Below are positions 1 through 7,405 of a stretch of DNA of 64,000 nt, one piece after another (the stretch's first letter is position 1; each line of letters begins with the position of its first letter). Source of the DNA: Pseudorhodoplanes sp049324435 (GTDB lineage Bacteria; Pseudomonadota; Alphaproteobacteria; Rhizobiales; Xanthobacteraceae). The notes under the pieces were generated by a model. That model was not told the origin of the DNA and ran no database searches. It was given only the letters and a program-made list of their open reading frames with translations. The translations under genes and the position numbers were made by a program. Where the stretch lies: the NCBI GenBank assembly GCA_049324435.1, contig JBMOOQ010000013.1:1-64000 (forward strand), in the 5' to 3' direction.

Positions 1-125
1 TTACCTCGCTGACGTTCTCACCCGGATCGTCAACGGTCACCCCAACAGCCGCATCGACGAGTTGCTGCCCTGGGCCTATCCCACCGCCGCATCCCTCAAC
101 GTCGTGGCCTGAAAACAACGCTTAC
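1..125 (+). mobile_element. IS66-family element, right end only
   Basis: The window opens inside the last codons of an IS66 transposase (TnpC). Thirteen bases after its stop the sequence reads CGCTTAC (119-125), the complement of the GTAAGCG start typical of IS66 terminal inverted repeats, so I place the element's right end at 125. Directly beyond it, the reading frame of an IS3-family transposase resumes, so this IS66 copy appears to have inserted into an IS3 gene. IS66 elements usually make an 8-bp target duplication, for which 126-133 is the candidate here. The rest of the element lies left of the window. Confidence 0.8.
2..112 (+). CDS. tnpC: IS66 transposase TnpC, C-terminal 36 residues (partial)
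   Basis: Only the tail of the protein is in the window. Its residues include the run TRIVNGHPNSRIDELLPW, which closely matches the conserved C-terminal segment of IS66-family transposases (the IS66 C-terminal domain). The frame is open from the window edge and stops at 110-112, just before the terminal inverted repeat, as expected for the last gene of an IS66 element. The catalytic DDE core is outside the window, so activity cannot be judged. Confidence 0.85.
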   Translation, partial: YLADVLTRIVNGHPNSRIDELLPWAYPTAASLNVVA

Positions 126-693
126 TGCAGAAGGCCGCCGCTTTCGCATTCTGGCTGTCGTCGACGACTTCACGCGCGAATGTCTGGCACTGATCGCGGA
201 CACCTCACTGCCGGGTCTGCGGGTTGTGCGCGAACTCGAGACCATCATTGCCCGGCGCGGCCGGCCGGCGATGTGCGTTTCCGACAATGGCACCGAGCTC
301 ACCGGCATGGCGATCTTGCGCTGGTCGCAGGAGACACGGGTCGAATGGCATTACATTGCACCGGGCAAGCCGCAGCAGAATGCTTTCATCGAGAGCTTCA
401 ATGCCCGTCTGCGCGACGAACTGCTCAACGAGACATTGTTCAGCTCGCTCGCCCAGGTCCGCGCGGTCCTGAGCGCGTGGAAGGACGATTACAATCATAC
501 TCGTCCGCACAGCGCGTTGGGCAATCTTACGCCCGCCGAATTTGCCGCTCGCAGCGCCACAGAACCGCAACGGGGCGGGGCGCCGCGCTACACGATGGGC
601 TCCGCGCCCCGCCCCGTTGCTTCACCGAACCCTATGGGTTCAAATGTCGCCGGGACTCTGCTCATCGCTGGATGAACCGCGGGGCTCAGACCA
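126..693 (+). mobile_element. IS3-family element remnant, right part
   Basis: This is the right part of an IS3-family insertion sequence. The left part was separated by the IS66 insertion at 125/126. It holds most of the catalytic half of orfB. The right boundary is not certain: the orfB stop is at 673-675, IS3-type ends finish in CA, and candidate ends lie at 688-693. Just past that point the sequence becomes AT-rich and continues a GHKL ATPase reading frame, so the element sits inside that gene. The exact end needs comparison with an intact copy. Confidence 0.7.
127..675 (+). pseudogene. IS3-family transposase OrfB, 5'-truncated by IS66
   Basis: This fragment holds about 182 residues of the integrase-like (rve) core of an IS3 OrfB. 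All three catalytic positions are visible: the Asp in AVVDDFTRE, the Asp in CVSDNGTE, and the Glu in NAFIESFNARLRDELL. The C-terminal HTRPHSALGNLTPAEF motif is also typical. The N-terminal helix-turn-helix region and the orfA partner are missing because the frame begins at the end of the IS66 element. An internal ATG at 226 exists, but a product starting there would lack the first catalytic Asp. I treat it as a dead fragment. Confidence 0.88.
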
Positions 694-2458
694 CTCCTAC
701 ACGCCTCGTCTTTGGATCGACATTGACATAGCGAACAGGGCGATACGAGTTGTGGACAATGGATGCGGCATGTCGTTGGACGAAGTCCGCTTCTGCTTTC
801 GTCCAAATGTGAGCTTCAAGAACAGGCGAGAATCGCGCGGGCACAAAGGCGTCGGCGCGACTTTTCTCGCATATGGGTTTGGATTGATTCGCCTTGCAAC
901 GAAAACCGCTCCAAACCAAGAAATTGCTGTAAGGCTCGCAAGCGGGCGCCAATGGGCAGACGATCAAACCGCTGCATATCCTCGTCCACGCTTGGAATTA
1001 GATTCTTTCGATGCGCCAGAACTAATGCACGAGACCTCCGGCACAGCGGTTGAGATAAAAGTAAATGCCGGCCAACGCCCAGATCTCGGCTGGTGGAACG
1101 CCACAACAGCAAGTCAATGGTATCACATACTTCGAATGAAAACGCCGCTAGGCGGCGTGTACCTGTCAGGAGAAAGTCCGCCGAAGGTGAAAGTCACTGT
1201 GACCGTGACCGACTACTCAAACTCCCGAAGCGCAGAGGAGTTTGACTTTGTCGAATACCCCTATCCGCATGAGCTACCTCAGGTTTTGAGCAAGGTAAAG
1301 TCATATGACGAGATCCGTGCTGCTCTAGATGGAGTCGAGGGTGACACGACTAAGATTCCACAAGAGATAAAGGGCGTGGATGCGCTATACGGAATTTGGA
1401 CCGCGGAAGAAATCGTTGATGAGGATTCACCTTTCTCAGGCTTGAAATTCACAACGGAACAAGAGGAGTTAGTTCGCAGGCATAATGTCGCAGTCTACGG
1501 ATGCTTTATGAGCAGTGCAAAGCAATGGGGACTGTATCAGCGCGATGTTTTGAGAATACGACGAGACCCCCTCATCCTTAAGGGCGGACTTCTAATTGCT
1601 AGCGACTACATGATTCAAGGCGATTTGAGTGTCATCCCTCTAACTTCCACGATTGGCTATCAGGCAAACACTCACGTCATCGTTCATTTTCGCGATGGAA
1701 ATCCCGATATGGGAAGAAAGGTGTTTCAACCTGAGCTGAAAGCGCTTGCTGAGGATCTGGCCCGGCAGGTAGTAAACATTTTCAAGAGATACCTCTATCT
1801 AATGCGCGAGGACACAGGAGCGGCCAACCTCGCAAATGAAACGGATACGTATCATTGGTTGGAGGACAAAAAGCAGTATAGAACTGAGCATCCTTTGGAA
1901 TTCGCATTTGACGGGAGACACATCGCTTATGCTTGCGAACCATGCGCTGAACAGGACGTAATCGCAATTTTCCATGAACTAGTAGGCATGGGCGTAATTA
2001 AAGGGATACGATTTTTGTGCACTTCTGAGCGTGATAAATATGATGGTTGTTACATTAGCCACTACGACAACCAAGAGAGATTTGGTTTCGAGATAAACAA
2101 TAGACCGCTCGGTGTTAGCTCTAAAATAATTTCGCCCCGCGAATCTAAGCCGCAGGTCTTAGAATATAAGTTTGACCTTGATGGGCTGATCGCTGACTTC
2201 GCAAAAGAGCTTAAATTTCAGAATCAGATAAATGGAATTGTTTGCTGGAAGATTGGCGACAGTTATCAAGAAAATTTCTCCGTTCGCAGCTACTTGATCG
2301 GAGAAGAGGGAGCCGCACGACAGCTGTACGGTGCCACTCACTCATTGTGGCACGAAAGGATGAAGCTTGCCGACATCATCTGTGTGTCAGATCTTGTGCG
2401 CTTTCTCAAAGATCCTGAAGCTCTAAAGGCTGAGCACCAAACGAGATTCAAGATTTGA
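694..2458 (+). pseudogene. GHKL (MutL/MORC/Hsp90-like) ATPase with nuclease-like C-terminus, 5'-truncated by IS3
   Basis: The ATP-binding fold is recognised from the G1 box VVDNGCGM (752-772) and the G2 box RGHKGVGATF (836-865). The preceding N-box helix, whose Asn/Glu bind Mg and activate water, is absent because the IS3 remnant ends right before the G1 strand. The remaining ~585 residues run open to a stop. Near the C-terminus the text LEYKFDLDG, followed ~25 residues later by INGIVCWKIG, resembles the E-x-K plus strand of PD-(D/E)XK nuclease folds; this is inference from spacing, not a firm match. The DNA is clearly AT-richer than its neighbours, pointing to horizontal transfer. GHKL ATPases of this sort occur in bacterial defence and restriction neighbourhoods (MORC-like proteins). 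The frame runs open back into the IS, so a chimeric product is conceivable but unlikely to bind ATP. Confidence 0.7.
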
Positions 2459-2477
2459 CCTTCGGACAAAACCGCTC

Positions 2478-2842
2478 TTGACAAAAGTCCTATAGCATAA
2501 TATTCCTATCGCCACCTCGCTCATCGAGGGGCGCTCTCGCGAGGCGTCGTTTGAGCGGAGCGAGGTGCGGCGCCTGCTGGTCTGCCTCGCACGCAGATCA
2601 CCGGGGGGCCCCGGGACCCCGCTCTACGGGCACTACGACCCGTGCGCGAGGAGCTCGCTGGACGGCCTGCGCCCCGGTTGGGTGCAGGTACGCAAACGCG
2701 GCCCGGGGCATCGTGCGGTCCGGCGTGAGCCGCGCACAAAACGCCGCCAGGACGGTGCGCCGGGAGGCGGCTGCGGTTCAGCAATGGGCCGCGGCATTCA
2801 GGACTGGCCTGCGCCTGCCGGCGCGCCGTCCGCCCCTCTCCT
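2478..2842 (+). repeat. Dispersed ~365-base repeat, copy A (inverted copy at 57128-57476)
   Basis: This stretch is repeated in inverted orientation at 57128-57476. The core 2613-2660 is identical over 48 bases to the complement of 57296-57343, and 2687-2704 matches 57251-57268 exactly; similarity continues on both sides, with a shared gtgcgccg.gaggcggc and cagcaatgg toward the right. Both copies begin with a TTGACA box 45-47 bases before a shared CGAGGGG. The core can fold: ACGGG pairs with CCCGT across CACTACGA, and GCGAG with CTCGC across GAG. Short open frames on both strands exist, but the frame conserved between copies shifts, so I do not call a protein. Copy A's -10 region is poor (TATTCC at 2501). 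I recall similar repeats in Bradyrhizobium-type genomes. Confidence 0.8.
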
Positions 2843-2911
2843 CGCCTGCGCGATGCTTGGCATCGTGAGGACGATTTGCCATGGCTGTTTGAGATGTGAA
2901 TCCGCCCCTCT

Positions 2912-2974
2912 CTTGTCGCGGACGCGGCGCGACATGAGCAAAGCCGATGGCGCGCCGCTGCGCCGGGACACGAG
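2912..2974. repeat. Short imperfect inverted-repeat element, related to 57491-57626
   Basis: The segment starts with a CTTGTCGCGGACGCGGCGCG-like arm and ends with CGCTGCGCCGGGACACGAG; the two arms are imperfect inverted repeats. A longer element with the same arm words (CGGACGCGGCGCAGCATGA and GGGACACGAG) lies at 57491-57626. In both places it adjoins the large dispersed repeat. No gene is seen in 2843-3066; this element is the only structure recognised there. Confidence 0.5.
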
Positions 2975-3066
2975 ACCGGTCAGGGGGACGACGTCACGGA
3001 TCGCACAGCAAATCGGCCCCGCATCCGCGAGGCCGCCTGCCTTTCCAGTGCTGGCAGCACAATGCC

Positions 3067-3318
3067 TTATCGGCAGACCCGGCGCGTCTTCACGATGACG
3101 CGGCCATTCGGCGTCACAGTACGTGTCTTGACCACGCGGCAATGACCGCGCGCATAGTGTCCGCGATAATGGTGGCGATGCACGCCGTGATGATGATGGC
3201 CCGGGCCGACGCGAACGCCGACGCCGTGCTCGCCGGCGCGGATGCTGACCTGTGCGCTTGCAGGCGCGGCAAATCCGACGGCGGCTGCGGCCGCGGCGAT
3301 GATGAGCAGTTTCTTCAT
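3067..3318 (-). CDS. Small secreted histidine-rich protein
   Basis: The product has 83 residues. It starts MKKLLIIAAAAAAVGFAAPASA, a textbook Sec signal peptide cleaved after residue ~22, followed by a short mature chain with a histidine cluster (HHHHGVHRHHYRGH) and a basic C-terminus containing two Cys. I chose the ATG at 3318 rather than one three codons upstream because an AGAGGG box lies nine bases before it. Histidine clustering suggests metal or proton binding in the periplasm, but no family function is known to me; similar short exported proteins are common in Bradyrhizobium relatives. A sigma EcfG-type promoter lies 36 bases upstream, so it is probably a general-stress gene. Confidence 0.75.
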   Translation of the reverse strand: MKKLLIIAAAAAAVGFAAPASAQVSIRAGEHGVGVRVGPGHHHHGVHRHHYRGHYARGHCRVVKTRTVTPNGRVIVKTRRVCR

Positions 3319-3353
3319 GCGGTGCATTCCCTCTGCTTTGGTTACAGCGGCTC

Positions 3354-3378
3354 AACGGAGCGGCCCGCGCAACGTTCC
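3354..3378 (-). promoter_or_regulatory. Sigma EcfG (general stress) promoter, GGAAC-N16-CGTT
   Basis: Read on the minus strand, GGAAC (3378-3374) is followed by a 16-base spacer and CGTT (3357-3354). This is the published consensus for the alphaproteobacterial PhyR/NepR/EcfG stress sigma factor (GGAAC-N16-17-CGTT). It points at the histidine-rich secreted protein gene, whose start lies 36 bases past the -10 box. Confidence 0.7.
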
Positions 3379-3541
3379 GGAATTGCTGCCGGTTTATTTA
3401 TGCGCGCGACGGGAACGATCGCGGCCTGATGGTCCGTTCATGCATCGCGGCGCACGCGACTGTGACCGCAGCGCGCGGCGCGCTGCGATGACTTGGTTCC
3501 GAAGCTGCGATAACCTGCCGCACCCGGACCGGAGTTTCGCC

Positions 3542-4078
3542 ATGCGCTCTCCCATTCCGCTTGCCGCCGTGCTCTGCCTCATCGGCGCCGGTGCCGCAGC
3601 CGAGTCCGTCCGTTTCGACGAGCTTGAGGGCCTGACCATCGAAGCGAACTGGATCGAGGATCTGACTTTCCGTCCGCTGAAGGACAAGAAGCCTCGCACC
3701 GTGCGCAGCCCGCGCCAGGTCACGCTGAATTTCGGCCCCGGCGGCGCCATCCAGCACAAGCTGATCCGCACCGCCGGACCGCATTCGCGCACCGACAACC
3801 GGCAGATGACCATCGACAGGCAGCAGCCGAGCGGCCTTGGCTTCGTGCGCTGGGCGTTCGAGGACGGCCGTCTGGTCTATATCGAGACGCTGTTATCCGG
3901 CGCGCGGCGCCTGACCGTCAGCCTCGACCGCAAGGACGGCAAGCTGACCTGCGCGATCTCGGCGCAGGTTGCCCGCGAGGGTAACAAGCCGGTGCTGACC
4001 ATCAGTCTCGCCATTGCCGAGAAGGTCGAGCTGCTCGACGTGAAAGTGTCCGGCGGCGATTGCACGGTCACCCGCTGA
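3542..4078 (+). CDS. Conserved hypothetical exported protein
   Basis: This 178-residue protein has a signal peptide (MRSPIPLAAVLCLIGAGAAA, cleavage before ESV). The mature part looks all-beta: alternating polar and hydrophobic segments, including VTLNFGPGGAIQHKLIRTAG and GFVRWAFEDGRLVYIETLLSG, and a C-terminal Cys in SGGDCTVTR that could pair with the Cys in KLTCAISAQ. I do not recognise a family with known function. The ATG at 3542 is chosen because it opens the signal peptide; the open frame continues upstream without coding character. A degenerate stress promoter (GGAAC-N18-CGTT, 3412-3438) lies ~100 bases upstream, one base longer than consensus spacing. It converges on the next gene with an 8-base gap. 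Confidence 0.7.
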   Translation: MRSPIPLAAVLCLIGAGAAAESVRFDELEGLTIEANWIEDLTFRPLKDKKPRTVRSPRQVTLNFGPGGAIQHKLIRTAGPHSRTDNRQMTIDRQQPSGLGFVRWAFEDGRLVYIETLLSGARRLTVSLDRKDGKLTCAISAQVAREGNKPVLTISLAIAEKVELLDVKVSGGDCTVTR

Positions 4079-4086
4079 CGCAGGGC

Positions 4087-4839
4087 TCAGTTCTCTGCCG
4101 GCGCAACGGTGGCGCTCTGCCCGCTCCGCTTCAGCGCATCGGCGACGAAACCGGACGCCTTCATCTCCTCGACAAAGCCGCGCAGATAGCGAGCGCCGGC
4201 CGTGCGCTCGGGCTTGGTCCCCATCGCCTGGCGAATCTCCATGAAGCTGTCAGGCAACAGCCGGAAATCGGGATTGGCGTCGATATATTTGCCGATCAGC
4301 TGGCGCACGCCGCCGAGCGCATCCAACGTCTCCCGCGCGAAGAAACCCGCAAGGTCGGCTGGCTCCGGCGGCTGGCGCAAGAGCTCGGCATGCTTGAGCG
4401 TGCGGGTGAGAAAGAGATCGTAGGCGGACTTGGCATTCACCGCGATCCGTTTGCCCGGCGCATCGAGTTCGGCGACGCTCTTGTATGGTGCGTCCTTGCG
4501 CACGAGATACGTGCCCTCGATCAACACATAGGGTGCGGTGAAGGCGATCTCCGCGGCGCGCACAGGCTCGATCGCGAGAAACGCGATGTCCCAGGCCAGC
4601 GGATCGGGCGGAGTCGCTTTCGCGGCATCGAACACGCCGCCCGCACCCGGAAACGACACGAAATGCACGGGCACGCCGAGCCTCCGCGCGAGTTCGCGGG
4701 CGAGATCGGAGGCGACGCCGCGCGGCTGCTGCTCGTCCGGGCCGCGCTGGGCGAGGACGCCGTTGCCGTAATTGATCGCGGCCCGCAGCACGCCGGCGGG
4801 CGCAAGCTCTTTCGCGGCGTCGGCGGGGGCCTCGCTCAT
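4087..4839 (-). CDS. Solute-binding protein family 3 (amino-acid type) without signal peptide
   Basis: The 250-residue product matches the periplasmic binding-protein fold of family 3: LRAAINYGNG near the N-terminus, GVASDLARELARRLGV, WDIAFLAIEPVRAAEIAFTAPYV, and LDAPGKRIAVNAKSAYDLFLTR at the lobe crossover. Such proteins bind amino acids or small organic acids for ABC uptake, but no permease or ATPase gene is adjacent. Unusually, it begins MSEAPADAAKELAPAG with no signal peptide, and no exported start is visible upstream in frame, so it may stay in the cytoplasm as a sensor or enzyme-like orphan. An AGGA box precedes the start. Confidence 0.75.
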   Translation of the reverse strand: MSEAPADAAKELAPAGVLRAAINYGNGVLAQRGPDEQQPRGVASDLARELARRLGVPVHFVSFPGAGGVFDAAKATPPDPLAWDIAFLAIEPVRAAEIAFTAPYVLIEGTYLVRKDAPYKSVAELDAPGKRIAVNAKSAYDLFLTRTLKHAELLRQPPEPADLAGFFARETLDALGGVRQLIGKYIDANPDFRLLPDSFMEIRQAMGTKPERTAGARYLRGFVEEMKASGFVADALKRSGQSATVAPAEN

Positions 4840-4890
4840 AGAGTCAGTCCTTGCGATCAGTTTTTTGCGGTGAGTTGGTCCGGCGCAGCG

Positions 4891-5199
4891 CTATTTGAAC
4901 TTCATCCGCCGCGCATCGGCGTCCATCTCAAGGCAGGTGAGCAGCTCGACATAGCTGCCCGAGCCCATGCCCGCGGTGCGGGCGCACAGGGTGCGGTCGC
5001 CCGCCGGATATTTGGACCAGTTGGCCTCCAGTTTCTGCCGCGCCGCATTCTCCTCGGAGATGCAGCGGCTGTAGCGCTCGTTCAAACCGGGGCTGTCGAG
5101 CCCGCCCTTGCAGGTCGGCTCGATGTTGAAACGTGGCACTGCATCAGAAACGGCAAAGGCGAACGGCAAGAGCAGCGCGAGCGGCGTGGGGAAGGCCAT
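4891..5199 (-). CDS. Small exported cysteine-containing protein
   Basis: The 102-residue product starts MAFPTPLALLLPFAFAVSDA, a signal peptide, followed by a chain with four Cys (TCKGG, SRCISE, LCART, LTCLEM) likely forming two disulfides in the periplasm. I chose the ATG at 5199 over an upstream one because GGAG lies eight bases before it and it yields a clean signal peptide. Similar Cys-spaced short proteins ending in ...CLEMDADARR are frequent in Bradyrhizobium-type genomes; function unknown. Confidence 0.7.
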   Translation of the reverse strand: MAFPTPLALLLPFAFAVSDAVPRFNIEPTCKGGLDSPGLNERYSRCISEENAARQKLEANWSKYPAGDRTLCARTAGMGSGSYVELLTCLEMDADARRMKFK

Positions 5200-5355
5200 G
5201 GATGCAGTCTCCGAATATCCGCGGCCGAATGTAAAGCATCGCCGGTCAAAGGGGAATTGCATCGACGGTGTTTCCGCCGGCTTTTCGCAAAAGCCGCAGC
5301 AATGTTAACATGGTGTTGCACGGCCTGCCCGCAGCAATCCGCACAGGAGGACGTC

Positions 5356-5472
5356 ATGGCAAAAGGGCAAATGCGCTCGGCCAAGGAAAAGAAAAAGCCG
5401 AAAGCCGACACCAGCAAGGTGAAACAGCTATCGGCTTACAAGGCCGCCCAGCTTCAGGCTGGCAAGAAGTGA
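5356..5472 (+). CDS. Very small basic conserved protein (38 aa)
   Basis: This short gene encodes a lysine-rich 38-residue peptide starting MAKGQMRSAKEKKKPKAD and ending LQAGKK. A strong AGGAGG box sits six bases before the ATG. Peptides starting MAKGQMRS followed by a lysine-rich stretch are widely conserved in Hyphomicrobiales, which supports real translation. The charge suggests binding to nucleic acid or the ribosome, but this is inference. Confidence 0.7.
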   Translation: MAKGQMRSAKEKKKPKADTSKVKQLSAYKAAQLQAGKK

Positions 5473-5509
5473 AAGCCATCGCGCGCGCAATGCGCACGAT
5501 GGATGCCGG

Positions 5510-5827
5510 TCACGCCGCGGTCTTTTTCTTGGCGGCGCGCTTCAGCGGGAAGGCGGGGCTTTCATAGAGCGCGCGCATCTCGGCTTCGGTGTAGCGCGCC
5601 TCGTTGACTTCGAGCGTCGCGCCAAGAAGCGCGCCGCCCGGCATGTCCTCGATCGCGAAGCGAACCGCTTCAGCGGCGGTGTTAAATCGCTTGTAACTGA
5701 ACGGACCGCGCACACGGCGGCTGCGGCTCGGATAAAGTTCCGCCGGCGCCTTGTAATCGAAACCGGTGAGATCGCGGACCTGGGCCTGCCATCGGGCACG
5801 ATTGATGGCCTGGGGCTCGTTCGCCAT
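5510..5827 (-). CDS. Conserved hypothetical protein (105 aa)
   Basis: This soluble protein of 105 residues has no signal peptide. A predicted helix at FNTAAEAVRFAIEDMPGGALLGATLEVNEARYTEAEMRALYES is preceded by an aromatic/arginine stretch (LYPSRSRRVRGPFSYKRF), and the C-terminus is basic (KRAAKKKTAA). I recognise it as a short protein recurrent in Bradyrhizobium-type genomes but know no function. It is convergent with the 38-residue peptide gene. Confidence 0.65.
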   Translation of the reverse strand: MANEPQAINRARWQAQVRDLTGFDYKAPAELYPSRSRRVRGPFSYKRFNTAAEAVRFAIEDMPGGALLGATLEVNEARYTEAEMRALYESPAFPLKRAAKKKTAA

Positions 5828-6189
5828 TGGCTCTACTCCTGTCGCTTCAAAAAGAATCGCAGCGACGGAAAGCGGCGCTGGCGAGACATCAAATCAGTTG
5901 CATCTGCCGGGAGCACGGATGCTCGGACCGGCTGACCTTAAATAGGCCCCCATGGCGTCAAATGCCAGACGTCATTGCGGAAAGGGCTCCAAAAAGATGA
6001 CCGGGATATGGATTAAGCCTATGATTTGAAAATACTTTTCTACTAATGCTGCAACGCAACAAAAATTGTTGACGTTCGAAACAATTTGTTTTATACTTCA
6101 AATAATTTGAGGTGCGGCGACACGCTTGGAATTTTTTCCGGCCAGAAGGGTCAGCCGGCGCCACCGTAAGCACCGGAGCTCAGGTATTC
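5828..6189. other. 362-base intergenic region
   Basis: This AT-rich gap separates two divergently transcribed genes. I see no open frame with coding character and no RNA gene. Its recognisable content is the promoter at 6069-6097; the nearby run AACAAAAATTGTTGACG contains a small inverted repeat (AACAA/TTGTT) that overlaps the -35 box and could be an operator. Confidence 0.6.
6069..6097 (+). promoter_or_regulatory. Sigma-70 type promoter for the SnoaL-like gene
   Basis: TTGACG (6069-6074), a 17-base spacer and TATACT (6092-6097) each match the vegetative consensus at five of six positions. Transcription would start near 6104, leaving an ~85-base leader before the ATG at 6190. An AACAA/TTGTT inverted repeat overlaps the -35 box. 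Confidence 0.6.
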
Positions 6190-6621
6190 ATGTCCGACCA
6201 TCCAATGCGCGGCTTTGCCCGCGCGTTTTGCGATGCGCTTGCCGCGCGTGAGCCGGCCCGCATTGCCCCTCTGATCCATGATGACATCGACTGGACCGTG
6301 TTCGGCCCGGTCGAACTGTTTCCGTTCTTCGGCCATCGCAAGGGAAAGCCAGCCGTGATCGCCATGCTCGGACGCATGTCGACCATCCTGCAATTGCGAC
6401 ACTGCGACACCGAACGGTTCCTCGCCGAAGGCTCCAACGCTGCCAGCATGATGCGGTTGACCGCTCTCGATGTCCGCACCGGCCGCACGCTCAGCCTGCG
6501 GCTCGCCCTGTTCGCGCAATTTTCCGGGGACAAGCTGACGGCGCTTCGCGTGGTCTTCGATACGTTCGACGCGGTCGAGCAGGCGCTCGGCCGTCACATC
6601 GATCTGTCGGCGGTCGCATAG
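6190..6621 (+). CDS. SnoaL-like / NTF2-fold protein
   Basis: The 143-residue product has the plan of an NTF2-like fold: an N-terminal helix pair (FARAFCDALAAREPARIAPLIHDDIDWTVFG), a central GHRKGKPAVIAMLGRM helix, then curved strands ending RVVFDTFDAVEQALGRHIDL. The DDIDW and WTVFGP words are typical of the SnoaL-like ketosteroid-isomerase-related group, whose members bind small hydrophobic molecules and have varied enzyme roles. Substrate unknown. It has its own promoter 85 bases upstream and no obvious operon partner. Confidence 0.7.
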   Translation: MSDHPMRGFARAFCDALAAREPARIAPLIHDDIDWTVFGPVELFPFFGHRKGKPAVIAMLGRMSTILQLRHCDTERFLAEGSNAASMMRLTALDVRTGRTLSLRLALFAQFSGDKLTALRVVFDTFDAVEQALGRHIDLSAVA

Positions 6622-6708
6622 CTCTCCTCCCGGTTTGTGAAGGCTCGCGCCATTGCAGCGCATTGCCGTGTTCCGCATAATTCGACAGATGTGATGCGGG
6701 AGCGGAGA

Positions 6709-7245
6709 ATGCGAAATATCGCAATAAGGGCCGGCGCGCTGGCTATCGTCGCCATTGTTGCTGGCACCGCAGGTGCCGCTCCGTTGCTCGCTCAGTCAGC
6801 GGCAGGGTCTTCAGCCGCAGAGACCGTGGCAGACAAGGATGTGCCGGGTGCGGTCGTCTCCGGCATGAAGTGCAAATCCCCCGCCGGAGCAATGACTCGG
6901 CAGTCATTGTCCGGCGGCTTCATTTTCATCCGGTCCTGCGCTGACAGCGCAGAGCCGCAGGTCCGTGTCGTCTACGCGACGGGTGTTGACGGGGCCGGTG
7001 CGCGCCTCCTGCAGTTTCATCGGCCCGAGGGGCGCCGCATGTCGGCGCTGGCTACAGTGTCGATCCTGCCGGCCGAGAACGAGATTGCGGGCACCACCGG
7101 ACGGCTGACGCGGCGGATTTGCCGTGCCGAGGGACGCTGGCGCATGGAAGGCAAGAAACCTGCACCCAGCCTGGTCTTTTGGCGGCAGACAAAGGACTGC
7201 GACGGCAAGACCGGCTGGCAGACCATCGTCGGCCGCGCACGGTAA
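6709..7245 (+). CDS. Hypothetical exported protein (178 aa)
   Basis: It starts MRNIAIRAGALAIVAIVAG with a GGGAG box six bases upstream. The hydrophobic signal ends around AAPLLAQS. The mature chain has four Cys (MKCKSP, RSCADS, RRICRAEG, TKDCDGK), probably two disulfides, and ends with SLVFWRQTKDCDGKTGWQTIVG. I recognise no family. An in-frame ATG exists five codons upstream; I prefer the later ATG for its ribosome site and cleaner signal peptide. Confidence 0.65.
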   Translation: MRNIAIRAGALAIVAIVAGTAGAAPLLAQSAAGSSAAETVADKDVPGAVVSGMKCKSPAGAMTRQSLSGGFIFIRSCADSAEPQVRVVYATGVDGAGARLLQFHRPEGRRMSALATVSILPAENEIAGTTGRLTRRICRAEGRWRMEGKKPAPSLVFWRQTKDCDGKTGWQTIVGRAR

Positions 7246-7405
7246 TTCGCCACCGGACGGCGCGGTATTTGGCGCCAAATTCGCCGCATTGGTACCACGG
7301 CAACGCCACCATGACGCGCAGCTGGTGCCGCTTTGCCATGCGGCAATCACTCCTTTCCTGGGGATTGCGCGGGAACCTTCTCGCGCACATGGAAGGAGTA
7401 TCAGT

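Noticed and set aside
542..693. Open frame joining IS3 DNA to the GHKL ATPase as one 638-residue protein
   Set aside because: The first ~50 codons are an off-frame reading of the transposase gene and lack any ATPase N-box; the continuity is chance.
2613..2660. CRISPR-like perfect repeat
   Set aside because: Only two copies, 54 kb apart and inverted; no spacers.
2521..2784. Minus-strand ORF with SSSRTGRSARRAGS text inside repeat copy A
   Set aside because: The same words appear inside copy B, but the frames conserved in other parts of the repeat are different and no ribosome site is seen; treated as part of a non-coding repeat.
4060..5472. Long plus-strand ORF (470 codons)
   Set aside because: It is the antisense shadow of the binding-protein and exported-protein genes; only its last 38 codons correspond to a real small gene with its own AGGAGG.
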